From: Ignelater luminosus
Lineage: Eukaryota; Arthropoda; Insecta; Coleoptera; Elateridae
DNA: 64,000 nt
Reading direction: 5' to 3'
Assembly: GCA_011009095.1 (NCBI GenBank)
Contig: VTPC01005723.1
Span: forward strand, 313,121 to 377,120
The position numbers and the translations under genes are program-made. Positions 9,819-23,049 of the stretch are shown here, one piece after another. Each line of letters opens with the position of its first letter. Positions within the stretch are counted from its first letter, which is position 1. Below the pieces are notes generated by a model that saw nothing but the letters and a program-made list of their open reading frames with translations, was not told where the DNA came from and did no database searches.

Positions 9819-12800
9819 ATTGAATTTTATTAGTATGGCATCAAAACAAAATATTTAAGGACACATTTGTTTTTCTTTAACAATATAAAGATGGAAGGGA
9901 AAAACAAAACAATTCGTGTGTAGGTTTCATTACATTCAATATTCCGTATCTTCTTGTTACTGTCGTCCAAACGAACTTTTTGACAAATTCTTTTCTACAT
10001 TTTCAATGTGTCAAACAGTGATGGACCTAAACAAATCAAACGAACAAATCTGAAAACTGAATACGCCAAAGCTTCAATTTTTCTTTTCAATTTGAAGTTA
10101 TAATTTTGATCTGTCTAGAAGCGACTAAAGAGCATTGCCATTTTGCAAAATACATACATAACACGTTATTCACTATAGAGATACTTTTAGATCAATCTCA
10201 AATGTTCTGATCGCCATTTGAACCTTTTCATCTTATTGAACGCCTGGGGTTTTTTTGGAGTTGTGAAGAAATGTTTATCTTTGATCTTATACATCGAAAA
10301 GGCACTCGACAGGATCTTTTGCCAACAACCTCGAACAGCTAGTAGTATTTGAAGTACCAAGTGTAGATGATAACTCATGATGTGTCCACACGTGCCGATT
10401 TTATTTCAGAGTTAAGTTACTAAACAAATTACAACCAACTTATTCAATTTTATTTTTAGATTTATCCTAGATTATAATTTTGAGTTTGTCATTTAAATTA
10501 CGTCTTGGTTGAGGAAGTCCAAAATACGTTACTAATACAATCCTGAAAGGAGAGCCATCATGTCTGAAAAACTCATTGAACATTATTTACTGCAAATCGA
10601 GCGGCCTTGGAATCTTGAAGAGTAACAATTAACAATCGTTATAGTTCTACTACAAATTTGATGTAGTGTGTAGTATGAAAGCATGAAAGACAAATGTTGC
10701 TAATCAATCAAAAAATAAAAACAAAAGCTTTCAAATCTTTACACCTAAGGGCACTTTCATGTGTTTATACCTTTATACCACCTGAGATCATCTTAATTAG
10801 ATCTCATTTTATATATTTTTTTTTTATTCCAATTAGTCTGAGGTTATTAAATCCGATAAGATCTTTAGGATCGACTGTTTTCTTTTGTAATTCATTGTAT
10901 CGATTTTGCCTAAACAACTGAAAGTATATGTAGTCTCAATTCACATTGAAATGAGAATTTTTAGCGTTTCTTCCAAAATGTTAATCTTAGATACAAACTT
11001 TAATAAGAAGTCTTCCTTTCTGTTTTTTACGTTTCTTATTCAATTTGTGAATGTCATGTTATTAATTAAATTGTTTTATTTTGGATGGAATTTCAATGCC
11101 TTTCATGAAAGCAAAAAGGTGATGCAGAATAGAAAAATTTATTGTAAAAATAAATTTCACGTCGCTGCGCTGTCTGCCACGTTCTTTTCTAAAAGAAAAA
11201 CCAGCAAAATCAAGTTAGACGAATATAATTAACGTTCCTTTAAGGAAAATCGTGACTATTATTATACTGCACCGAGCAAAATAATTTATTAATGACATCA
11301 GAAAGTAACATTGACATTGAAGAAAAAAGAAATATGACAAACAAGACAATGACTCGGAAAGAATGTTCGTGCAACATAATTAGTAGTTTCTTATCTATTT
11401 GTTGGGATTATTTTATTGTCTATAACACTGTTCGAAGTTGTTTCGATACATCTGTCTTGTGTAACGAAGAAAAAAGTGTGTTTTGTTAAACCTGTCTGTC
11501 CCCATCTAATTGTAAGTCGGTTTTACTCTACTACATATTCATATTTCCATAAATAGAGGAAACTAGCAATTTAATTTAACAATAGTACATGTGTGTGCTG
11601 TTCTACGAAATCTGAATATGTAGCAGACCTCAACATCTGTGCGAAGTTCACTGTTATTGTTCCGCAGAACTGGATATAATGGACCCGTATACGTTTTATC
11701 TGAAATCGGCCGTGACATTGCAAGATTCTACCAAGAGTAGTTTCCTCTATGTATGTTTTATACTTCCACTTCTATGATTAAACGATTTGCATATATAACT
11801 TGGCATTTTATCGAGATGCATAATGATTTTCATACGATTCTTGTTATAATAGTTGTAAAAACACGAGCAAAACATTTATACGTTCGTGGCGATTTCGATG
11901 CTCGATCAGCATACAAACTTTTTGTGATGGTTTTTTCCTCACTGATTATAGTAATCGAAATAAAGTTTAGATTTATTTATGTACGTATAATCAAATTTAC
12001 ACTACTTTCACTTAATATCCAATTGAGGTTTTAAAAGCCCACGTATTGAAATTTCAATGCCGATGTTCTTCTACTACTACATAGAATGTACCCGCGTTTT
12101 CTTGCAAACACCCATTCGTACAAGAGAAATACAAAAGCCAAACCCTGATTAAAATATTGTTCGTCGTCGTTGCATTTGATAAATTCTATTGTCTTTAAAA
12201 TACAAAATGGATTCGATGTTTTAATAAATTTCTAATATCACAGCATCATGTTCTCGTGTTGTGTAATTAAGGTGTGTTTGTTAAAAGAAATTTCTTTCTC
12301 TTTAATATATCTTTCTATTTTTTATTATTAGATCATTTAAGTCTAAAATTTAACAAAACGATTTTTATTGTATGAAGGATTTTCTAGAAGTATTAAGCAG
12401 TTAAAGTATTGCCTATAGTGAAACCATAGAATAATTTAATAATTTATAGACAGGTGTTGGTGTTAACTCTTATATACCTTAACTTTAATATTTACCGCTG
12501 TTGTATTTTGTATTCATATTTATACAGTAATGTGTATTTATGTAGGTACTGCATGTCCATACTCGTATAATACCGAGAATTTTAATTGAAAAATATATAA
12601 AGGTGTATCCGAGTCATATTTTATATAATGTTACTTTTTAATGTGGGAGTTTAAAATCACCCTTATATTCTCCGTTTCGTTTCATATGCAAAATTTAATT
12701 GCATACTCAACCGCAATGAAAGTAAATACTGGCTTTTGTTAATTTCTATTTAGAACTTTAACAAGTCTTAACATAAGGCGGATATAAAATCAGAACAGAT

Positions 12801-13339
12801 GAAACGGACGCCCACTTTATTTTTTCAGGTGTGGATAGATATATGAAAACATAATGAACGAAATTGATAAGGACTTGAAGTTATGAGTTCGAATAATCCA
12901 ATGTTTCTTATTTTTTCATTTTAGTAATTGCAATTTAATTTGTAATGGGTGCAATGACTTTTACAAAATCAATTCTTATAAATGACATCTTAAAAAGACA
13001 GTTTTTAGCCAGAATGAGAAATAAGAAATATTAATATACATTGCAATAAAATAAATATTATTAGTACTCGTTTACGTAAACGGCAACTCAAGTTATAACT
13101 TTTTTCCATTAGGTTTTCAAATTTTATGTATTCAAAACGCTAGAGTTATCATGCAATTTATTTGCCTACATCTTTTTTTAATTTAAATCAACTTGAAATC
13201 ACACAGTAAATATGTGTAATTTGTAGTAGATGCTCTCTACCTTGGAAACCGGTGTAGGCCCTTGTAAAACGTTAAACTTGCTGCTTGGTTGTAGTCTCAA
13301 GTTGGGGAAGCCGACAGAAATTGAAAACGAACGCTTGAC
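9819..13339. other. AT-rich DNA with scattered short open frames
   Basis: Frames of 60-110 codons (for example 10906-11232 and 11753-12034 on +) have Lys/Phe/Ile-rich translations, no splice-phase partners and no recognisable domain. I treat them as chance. The CAG|GTGTGG at 12826-12834 has a fair pyrimidine tract but a poor donor, so it is not called as a ratchet site. Confidence 0.4.
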
Positions 13340-13940
13340 GTTGTTTTAGGCTGTTCATATGGTTGCTGCTCGACAAACTCCATCCTTACCCATGTGAAGA
13401 TGGGTCACCCGATCAAGTTTTCTGCATAATGGTAATGCGTTGTCATCTTTGATGACGATTATTACTTCTGCTATGTTTCGTCTGTAATTTACTTTTTTGT
13501 TGAAATTCGAAAAGGTATTCTCTTCGCCAGATATACTGATGTTTTTGTATATGCCAGTATCTAAAATAATGCAACTGAAATCTCTTTGAAATCTGGATCT
13601 GGTACTGCGGAAAATGGGCATTATCAGATATCGGGAAAAGGGGACGAAAGTTTAAAACTGCCTAAAAGTTTCTTGACTGTAAGATGGGCGTTTCCAAAAC
13701 ATGTTTAAGAAGTTTTTTTCTTGACTTAACTGCGGACAGTAATCCGCTAGGTCGCCACCTCTCTGATCCAAGATTTTCTCTAACTGTTTTAACTCTGGAT
13801 TTGCTACCATAAATGTGGTGCCATTGTCACAGAAGATACGGGCTGGTTGTCCAAGTTTTAATGCTATAATAAGCGCGACTTTTGTTAAATCTGAACCGCA
13901 TAAAGTTATGGTAAAACTTATAAAAAATCCCAATTACATT
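13340..13940 (-). mobile_element. BEL/Pao LTR retrotransposon fossil (integrase region)
   Basis: Read on the minus strand, the higher-coordinate part carries an integrase-core motif of the type FCDNGTTFMVANPELKQLE. The lower part carries the BEL/Pao integrase C-terminal pattern of an IKDDN-type motif followed by LDRVTHLHMGKDGVCRAATI. Order and orientation match the end of a BEL/Pao pol. The rest of the element is not seen, so this is an old fragment. It is broken, with at least a couple of breaks. Confidence 0.8.
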
Positions 13941-14386
13941 TATTTAGTTTTCCACCGCGGCATTTTAAATCTTTTATTAAATATGGGCCAGAATATCAAT
14001 GCTAGTTGTAAAGAAAAGTAAACTTGATTGTTAACGGGGATCGGGGAATTGGCCTATGATGACTTGGGCAGTTTACTTCTCCGGTCTGCAGGCCGACCAC
14101 CCGGCTCTCTAATCGGCAAACTAGTAATCTTTATATTTACCTCACTACCGTTGAGTAGTTCTCCGTCGTATCTTCAAATTCTTAATAACGCCCCTGATTT
14201 TAATTTAATGTACGATGTATTTTTTATTTATTTTTTATTTCAATACTATCAAATATATGCTTCGAGAATATTTTAATACAAATAGAAGATTCTCCTTTCT
14301 CACTATATTTAAGTGTTAGAAATAATTGTTTCGTTAAAATAAACTCCTGTTAGCATATTTTTAAAGTTAAATTCGTACGTGCCGTA
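13941..14386. other. Spacer between two retroelement fossils
   Basis: A GC-richer patch at 14040-14170 may be more of the neighbouring fossil. I can identify no domain in it. Confidence 0.3.
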
Positions 14387-14390
14387 ATAC

Positions 14391-14751
14391 TGTAACGCGC
14401 CACCTCTAGAATATACTACAAAATCTTCCGAACAGTCGCGAACAAGCTGGTCGAATGCGCCTAAGAAGTCTCGAACTATCCAGAGTCGAATGTGCAGGAA
14501 AATGACAGGAATCTTCTAGCCCCATCGAGAACTAACGCGGGAACGAATATAAGGCTGCATTGTTCGAACCGAAGGCAGTTCTACAGTCAATCAGCTAGTA
14601 GTTACGAACGAAATAAATGTTAAATAGTGATAAATATTCTGTGCGTAAATAAATAAATAAGTTAGTGTAAATAAATACTGAAAATAAATTGTAATAAATT
14701 AAGTAAAAATAAATATTAAAAATAAAAACACGTTTTTGTCAAAACGTAACA
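14391..14751 (+). mobile_element. Solo LTR (Ty3/gypsy- or BEL-like) with 4-bp TSD
   Basis: A 361-bp segment starts TGTAACGCGCC and ends AAAACGTAACA, giving the standard TG...CA termini. It is flanked by ATAC at 14387-14390 and again at 14752-14755. A TATA-like AATATAAG lies near 14546 with an initiator-like sequence about 30 bases later and AATAAA words after that, so U3-R-U5 order on the + strand is plausible. No internal region adjoins it, so it is a solo LTR left by recombination. A 4-bp duplication suits Ty3/gypsy. The intact duplication suggests moderate age. Confidence 0.78.
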
Positions 14752-14755
14752 ATAC

Positions 14756-16060
14756 GAATTTTTCCGTTTAGTCAGAAAACGCAAGCGGTGCTTTGTTTAG
14801 TATGTTCTTGAATTTTCGTCCGACCTAGTCGAAAACTCGTGTAGGAAGAGTTCATTTCATAAATCACGGAAATCATTGTAACAACGATTCTTAGATTCGT
14901 CGATATTCTTTCGTATCACGTGAAAATGTGAGTCGATATCCCAATCACACCCGAGTTTGAGCGAGTAGTGTAGGAAATACGAGATCTTCAGTGCAGACGG
15001 AACTCGACAGGATCGAACAAGATTCGTCCATGGCAAGCGGGTCGACCAGCCCCTTTGTCGGCGGCGTGGTACAGCATTCTTGGTGTATCTTCAAATAATT
15101 TTTGTTTTATTTGAACTTTTATGTGTAAACGTTTTCGTTGGACAAGTTAACAGTAAATAATTACGGGTGTTTCAACCTCGCAAAAGCTATCTTAGATTTT
15201 AATTGTTAATGTGTTGAATTTTATTGTGAATAGACAGAGTTTTGTCTGTGTTAAATTATTGTTTGCCTGACAATATTATTCTTATGCTCAACATGCAAAG
15301 CGATTCCAGAAGGTAGCTGTGGATATCGTAGACTGAGAAGCGCCACTCAAGAACTCTACGCTGTTAGTTTTCCAAGACCAGACTTTTTGTTTCCGTCCAG
15401 GATATTTTTCAATTAGGGTGTCGAATGGAGAATACTGTGTTTTATTTTACAATCCATGGCGCCCTTAGAAATTCTTGTCTAGATCTTGCTCTAGTCCAAA
15501 TCTGGCTGGGCCTCTTGTTATGTTTGAATGCCTAGATCTTATTTTAAGATAAGTACCGTAGGTTATCATATGGACCGCTCCCATCTACGACCTTGAGCTG
15601 TCACCGACACAACTTATGCTAAACCGTGTATGAGAGCCACTTTTTCATCTTTTTCCCGTCACAGATCTTTATAAACCAAAGGAAGTCACGTAGATTTTTC
15701 TCAAGGAGGTCGAGGAATTTTCAGAGCCTTCTTTGAAGCGAAAATACCATATTACTTTAGGTTGTATGGATTTTCTCATTGGATTCGTGAGAAGGGATTA
15801 TTCTCAACGGATTCTGTTGGAACTTTTTACTCTGTGATGGGCCTTCATGCAAACAAATGACATTTAGAAATTATTTCAGTGTCTTTAAAATACGGGTTAA
15901 ACGAACAATTTTAAATTGGCACGACAATAATCTTTTTTTGCTGAAACGCGAAGAGTTCAAACACAGTTCAACTAGCTTATTTTTGGAGTCTCCAAATTTT
16001 GCACTCAACGTTACGTTTCCGATCTCCGAGCCCTTGCCCTTAAACTAAGTCAACTTAGGT
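14756..16060. other. Mixed-composition DNA, no gene identified
   Basis: The first 330 bases (to about 15090) are GC-richer and could be old transposon DNA. The remainder is ordinary AT-rich sequence. I found no motif, inverted end or coding exon that can be named. Confidence 0.35.
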
Positions 16061-16121
16061 TTTAGAACAAAGTAGGTGGGTTCATCTCAAATGATTTACA
16101 TATATTCGCCAATAATCTAAG

Positions 16122-16193
16122 ATGGACGTTTCAGTTAACAACAAAACTGGAGATTTCGGGCGTACGGCGGGCGGGGGGCGTCCAGCGCGATGC
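16122..16193 (+). other. Weak candidate for a start-codon exon
   Basis: AAGATGG at 16119-16125 is a good initiation context, and the frame MDVSVNNKTGDFGRTA continues into a CpG-rich patch, unusual here. A GT at 16194 would end the exon in phase 0, as required by the exon at 48520, but the donor (TGC|GTAGTA) is poor; the better GTGAGC a few bases later is out of phase. The open frame itself continues to 16340. The patch may equally be transposon DNA. Confidence 0.18.
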
Positions 16194-16387
16194 GTAGTAC
16201 GTGAGCTACTTTTCAGAAACTTCCCTAGAATAGTTTACTCTTCCTGGATAGTTTCGCAGAATTGCATAGAAATATTGATCTCAATAGCTAGAATTTCGGT
16301 GGAAACGAATAATAACTGTAGCTGTAGATATAGCAATTAGAAACGTAAATAGAAACAGTCCTTTAATACAAAAATGTAAATATAAAG

Positions 16388-19300
16388 CAATAATAATAAT
16401 AATCAAAACCCAGGACCGTATAGAACAAGTAATGGATTTTTGGAATAGATCTAATTTGTGGAATTATTTTACTTGTTATACTTACAGACTGCTGATATAT
16501 CTTTCATTTTGCACTTACCATGATATATATTTTTTTAAGGAAAAGATTAAAGTTATTTTTTATCAGATGTTACAGTCCATAATTAAAGTTAGAAGAAAAA
16601 CTATACTTGTTTTAAATTAAAATGTAATTTTAGAATTTGCAATTTTCGTAATGAAATGCTTCCTTGCATCTTTACAACATCATTAAGTCATAATCCAATA
16701 TAATTTAAAAGAAAAATTTAAAATGATGCAAAGGAAGCCCATAAATGACGTATATAATTTTCTGCATCGTATCTTCCAGTTTTGAAATATAATGTTATAC
16801 TCACTTATTCTTTTAATGAGTTGTTTAAGAAATAAAGATATTTTTTCAAATCGGTGTTTATTGTTCAGAAAAATTTTTAAATTAATAGCCTTACAGCATT
16901 ACGTCAACACAATTGAGGATGTAATAAAAATTCCACATTTTATTGAGACAGTTACGATTTTTATTAAACTACTCTTCATTAATTTTTTCCAATTGTTAAA
17001 TACTTAATCAATAAAAGAATAATTAATTAGGGTACAAACAAGATTGCACATTATTTTGAAAGGGAAAATAAAATAAGTAGAAGTTACGAAACGTACTAGT
17101 ACATTATAGAAACGTATCGATCAATCAGAGTAGTATGTACCTAATTAAATACATTTAATATATGACATAAAAACTGCAATATTTTACTAAAGGGACCAAA
17201 ATTATCATAATTCCAATTCTACATTGCATTAACAGTAATGTGTTGACAGCAAACCACACCTTTTTCTACCAAATATGGAAGAGTTTACTTGAAAGTTCAT
17301 AAGATACTGATATTTTTGCAATTTCAACTTTCTTGAAGACGGAAAATCATTTTAAAAGATTCTATCTTAAGAGTAATTAAATTTATACAATGAAAATGAA
17401 ACTTCTATAATTTATACAATAAAAGAAGAAGAAAGTAAAATTTATACTAAACATGATTTATCAACAACACCGATTCGAAATCCGGTTGTGTTTCAATCAA
17501 TGAACAAAATTGTAACAAACGTTGTTTGTGTGAACTTTTATTCTTGCGTAAACTTTTAACAATTAGGCGGTATTCTATTCATTTGGCGAAATTCCGGTTT
17601 AATGTTCAATAGACAATTACAAATTTTCACCTTTTCTTCTGTTTCGTGCTTTTTCAAAACAGGAAGATTCAAATTTGTTTAATTAATTTAAAATAAGAAA
17701 AAGTACTGTTGTTAGTAAAGATTGCTGTTTCAGATAAATTATTTATTGAAATGGGTATTAAGAATAGAGTCATACAATATCGTGTTATGAGGAAATTTAA
17801 AAGTCATTTGCCAGATCATCATTTGTCTATCAGGTGAAAGAAATTCAAAGTAATGTTTAGCAATCACCTTTTTGAATTTTAAGTTTGACATTTTAGTTGT
17901 ATTAATATTATAAAAAAATAATACCTTGGTTATTTTCAGACATCAGACATCACAATTTTTTCTAAAAGGTTTTTTTAGAAATCAATTGATATAATTGAAG
18001 CGTTTAAGGAAATTAGATTGATGAAGATATTAATAGACACAAACGTGATTTCTCTTAAATCAGATTTACAATTGTTAAATAAAATTTTTAAAATTGTACA
18101 TCACGGTAAATTTACAGTTACATTTAAAATTGGAATTTTAGCAAAATATGCGTTTAAGATACAACTGTTTTAACGGCATAAAAATATTTTCTCTCGAGGT
18201 TGTATAATTAATGAAACTTTGGAATCAATCCGATAATAAATAGGAAAGATGCAGGAATGTGTAGATGAAAAGTGAACCACACTGTACATTCATTATTCTT
18301 TGTAGGTATTCATAAATTTTTGTAATAAAAGTTAAAAGCGGAAATGACATTTTTAAAGTTGTTTCTAATTTAAATTATTTACTTTTAAATTTTTTCTAGC
18401 GTAAAGCATAACTAAAATTTATTGTAATTGAAAATTAAATTTTGTAATTAGTTTAAATTTTAATTTACTATTCATAACGAATTTTTCGACAGCTTGACTT
18501 CGTTATGTAATAGATTATTTCTGACTCGTTAAACCGTAAGGTTGTATCTACTGATGTTTTGGTAGTACCGTTACAAAAATATCGAATTTCTAACATTTTG
18601 GACCATGAAAAAAATTAATTATTCTTGTCTGAAATTTTCAAGATTATATTTCAGCTGTCTAAAAGTATCTGTTTCGAGTTTAGTTTTGTGTACTCGTAGG
18701 TGAGGTATCTTTAAAGAAGAAAATTTTTTATAAAATTTTTTTCTTTTATTTTTTACATATTCTTTAAAAATGTCAGAAAATGGTTTTCTTGATAGTTTAA
18801 AAACAAAAACCTACCTTAATGTTACCTATTAGTTTTCTAAAAAAATTATTCCTTAGGACGTACGAAAAATTACATTTGTTTTATGTACTATGTCTCTGTA
18901 ATGCTTACTAGGCATTTGTTTCTTTGCACTTCTTTACTTAAAGGCCAGTTACTCTTTCTGATCATAATTAAGATACATGAAAGAACCCCATGTAAAAAAT
19001 GAGGAGATTTAGTGGACACGAACGTACTAGATTGAGTAATTGAGTAATAAACATGTAAATTTAAATTCATTGATTATTTAGAGATTTGGTCCAGACTTTC
19101 AGATTGCAAAAACTAACATCCTTAATGAATGACAGTTTCATGAATTAAAACGCTTAGAGATTTTTCAATAATTTTATTGATTGCTGCAACTCTTGTGATT
19201 TTTATTTTATTTATTAAAAAATCCTCTTTTTCACACTGTAACATGCTTACTATTTGGGTTTTCTATCTGCTACCTTTTTAAATTATCAAAACGGCCTTGT

Positions 19301-21220
19301 CCTTTTATCTTTGAAGATTTAACATTATTTGACAGGTTTCGATAGATAATAGTAGATTATCCTTCTGTCATAATTACCCTTGTTAAGAGCCTGTGTGTAA
19401 CAAGAGTACTCAGGTGGGTTGACTACAAGGTTCGTTTCGATTTTATCTAATAAAATTTTTTTTTCAAACCCAATTTTGTTTCCGTTTTCTCTTCGTTTTT
19501 TACATAACAGTTTTATCGGAAATTATATTGACTAATATGACGCCTGGTCTTTTTAAATTAATAGTGCTGATTAGGATTTAATTTGGTGGAAGATCCTCGT
19601 TTAATTACTTACTTCATTTCCGGCTACTGGTCTTAGATAATTTAGAATCTAGAAGATTGTTTGTCAGAAGGTGCAGAAGCAGACACATGGTTTTGAAAGC
19701 TCATCTTCGTTTTACCCGAAAACATGGATATTTTTATTCCATTATCAAGCTCGTGGTAACCAGTTAAAACAGTTTATTGTTAAATCGTTGTTTGTTTTGG
19801 TCTACAAGCAAGATTTCCTCTTGGGTGACGATCTAAAAAGAAATTCGCAAATGTGTAACTTGCATAGTCAAATTGCATATTTTTAGTACCTGAGTTTGAC
19901 TTTGAATAAATCGTACCTGCTTGTGGAAGCTGGACAGCTGTTAAACTGCTCCAACACTTTCAACCCTCTCGATGGGTCAGTCATTTTTTATAGGGGCGAT
20001 GAAGAATACTGGGAACCAAGCTTTTACCAAGGAGATTCGTGTCCAATTCTAGAACAGCATTAGTACCTTACAAATGATATTTAAATTATTTAGTTTATTT
20101 TATGGGAGGTTAAGTTGCAGCATTTAATTTGCATTTTTTAAATTTATCTTTATCATTTTTTGATTTTTTAAAACTAGTTCACCTGTCAATTATTTACTGG
20201 ACTTTTTATATTCAGCAGCGTATTTTTAATTTATTTTTCAAGTGTTTCGTCCTTTACAAAATTTATTTATTGATTATTAGCTTCTTGGAAGATAAATATA
20301 ATACGCTTTCGAGTTTACATAGCATTTGGTCAACGCAAGAATAATTATTACCCTTCCGACTGTTTAATTATTAAAATACAACTCTACGATTTTATTATCA
20401 TTAAACTACTAGTTAATATTATAAAGTTTATAACTCGTAATAATTATATTTTCTATTATACATTTTTTGCATGTTTGTTGTTTAAATATTTTATTTTTAG
20501 TGTATTTTAGATTACAGTTCATCTGCTACAGATGTCGATACTTACATTGTAGCTAACTTATCTATTATGTACAATTATAATTATTTACAGTTTGGTGTTT
20601 GTATACTTTGCCTTTTGTATACATTTTATTTATTTAGTTTTGTGTAGGCACGTGCCTGCAAACCTCTGATATATGAATTTAATTTACTGGCAAGTTTACT
20701 TTTGCTTGTTTGCTTTCAACCTACTTTTCGGCTCACTCATCGGAGGCAACGCCATCCTTCAATCGTCCCGATGGAAGATACTACCAAACAACTGAGACTG
20801 GCGTTCTCTTTAAAAACAAACTATTAAGTTTTTTTCTCGGGCTCATTTCTAGCTTATAGGATCCGCAACCTAATCAACTAAGCCCTCAAAACAAGATTTC
20901 ACTCCAAATAAGTTTTGCCCATCTAGACGATGGAAAAGATCTTAAGCTATTCTTTGGTGCAGGAGGAATCACAGATGGTGGTTTTATTGAAATGTAAAAG
21001 ATCCGAAACTTATAACAACGGTATAGATTTTATCTACCGATCGTTATTTGTTTTGATTTTGTACTAGTTTTAATTTTTTATATTTTTTCTGTTCTCTCTT
21101 TTGTTCCTGTTAACCTAGAATATAGGCTTTTGTAATCAAAAGCCGTACTTTGTTACTGCTCTGCATCAATGCTCCTCTAATTTATCAGATCTAGAAGCTC
21201 CTTTTCAACCAATTAAATTA
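16388..21220. other. AT-rich DNA, nothing recognised
   Basis: A short AAT microsatellite lies near 16390-16403. The rest contains only short accidental open frames and homopolymer runs. Around 19900-20060 and 20740-20980 the sequence is slightly GC-richer and may be decayed coding or transposon DNA, but no frame or family can be given. Confidence 0.4.
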
Positions 21221-21747
21221 TTATTCTTTTGGCCATCTGTGAGTACATTTCATCGATATTCTGAAAATTTCTACGTAACATATTTTAAAAACAAAGAAGG
21301 CAACAACTAAAATAAATGGAAATAAATCGGTTAAAATTGCTGTAAAACCACAATTGTTATGATCTAGAAAATCTTTGTTTTTATCTAAACATTCAGAATC
21401 TTCAAAACATCTCTTAAATAAGCACATAGTTGTTGTGACAAAAGCTATTTTAAGGTTAAAGTTCAAATGTTGGCGATATTGTGAGAAATAAGAACGATAA
21501 CAAAACATCACGATCTTCATGTTAACACGACTGTCATAAATTCAAACTCCTCCGGATGGTATCGATCTATAATATAGAGCGATAAATTTGTTTGAATTTC
21601 TTTAAATTTATATTTTTCACGTTCTTTTTTTATTTTCATTCGAAACATTTGGAAAGAATAACTTTTTCTAATTAGGAAGTATTCTAGCTTCTCATACGAT
21701 AGTTGCTCCTGTTCTGTTAGATAATAAATCTCATAGTTAACATACAC
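21221..21747 (-). other. Two small overlapping open frames, probably not genes
   Basis: On the minus strand a 76-codon frame (21747-21517) ends in TGA that overlaps the ATG of a 99-codon frame (21520-21221). The second has one hydrophobic stretch (ILTDLFPFILVVAFFVFKI) that could span a membrane. No family is recognised, no splice sites fit and composition matches the background. The ATGA overlap is a bacterial-style arrangement with no meaning for an insect gene, so chance is more likely. Confidence 0.12.
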
Positions 21748-23049
21748 ACAGATGGTTCGATTTTTTAAAGCGACTTAACTCACGCGCGTACTATTAACGT
21801 AACAAATTAAAATTTATACATACAATAAAATTTAAATGTGGGCGAATTAAATTCCACCTCCATATTACTTTCAAAACACATTCAACAAGTAAACACAATG
21901 ATAAAATAGGTCTAATATAATAGTAAAAATTATAATGATGGTGTAATCGTTGTAAAATGGAGTTTAATCAACACGTGTAAAACGGAATAAATCTCTTTTT
22001 TTAGTGCGTGCGTGCCACCCACATGCTACATTACATTTAATCTAATTTAACAAAACGTGCATCTTGTTAACTTCCACTTTCACTCTTGATGACTTACTGT
22101 CTGCATTAGCTACTACTTAAAGGATTTATCTAGATTCACGGAATGTGAAACTTTTTAGATTTATCTTTCTCGATGTAGATTTTTTTTTCTATTGTTGAGT
22201 GATTGATGCTGGTACAAGGACAAAACAATGGAGAGTATCTCTAGAAATAAAATGTTAATGGAAGACAAATGATAGACAAGATTTCTTAACCGAATTTGTT
22301 ATCTCTTCTGTGACAGCTCGTGAATTAGACGATTTGAATTTTACTAATTTGAGAATTTTTTTGCCATGATGTATGAATTGCATTATAAATAATTAACGTT
22401 AAATAAAATTTAGAAACAAATTCTATAATAATTAATAGGTTTTTTATTAAGCAACCTTAAATACTCTTGGGCAAAACAAATAATAGCTTCAGGCAAAATA
22501 AATGCCTTTCTTATTTCTAACATACTACCTAATCAGTCATCATCAGAGTGTAAAGATTAGATATGAAATATTCATCTTAAAATTCAATTCTGTGTTCTGT
22601 GCACAAGCAATGAATTTATTATTTATTAATTTTTGTTCTCGTTCCTGACATTCTTCCATTATTTTAAGGAAATCTTTTATACTACGTATAACAAATTGAC
22701 GGTTTTTCTTTTGTTTTCTCTATGGTCAGAACAGGTTTGAGAATTTATGAAACTGAATTTGATTTTGCCGTCATTTTCTTCAAGTTTTTGAATTGGAATT
22801 TGCTTTATTTTATAGGATAGAATAAAGTTGCAATATTCCCATCCCATTCCAGAGTTTCTTTTACTTTACATCGTGATTTGGTTATTCATATTTAAATTGC
22901 CATGAAATTATTTGTCTCCAAAATATTAGAAAACATAAGCAGGCTCGTAGATACCATATATTGATGGTCCCTTTCAGATATACGAACTCTGTACTTTTTT
23001 TTGTACTTACTCTGTAAGTATTTTTTGAATTACAGTTTTGGTAGTTGAA

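Noticed and set aside
10906-11232. 108-codon + strand open frame as a gene
   Set aside because: Lys/Phe/Ile-rich translation, no known domain, no conserved splice partners, and the length is within chance expectation for 64 kb in six frames.
12820-12840. Possible second ratchet site, CAG|GTGTGG
   Set aside because: The pyrimidine tract is fair but GTGTGG is a poor donor, so it lacks the fused-consensus quality of the 6147/6148 site.
21221-21747. Two-gene operon with ATGA overlap
   Set aside because: The window is eukaryotic; both frames have background composition and no ribosome-binding or splice context.
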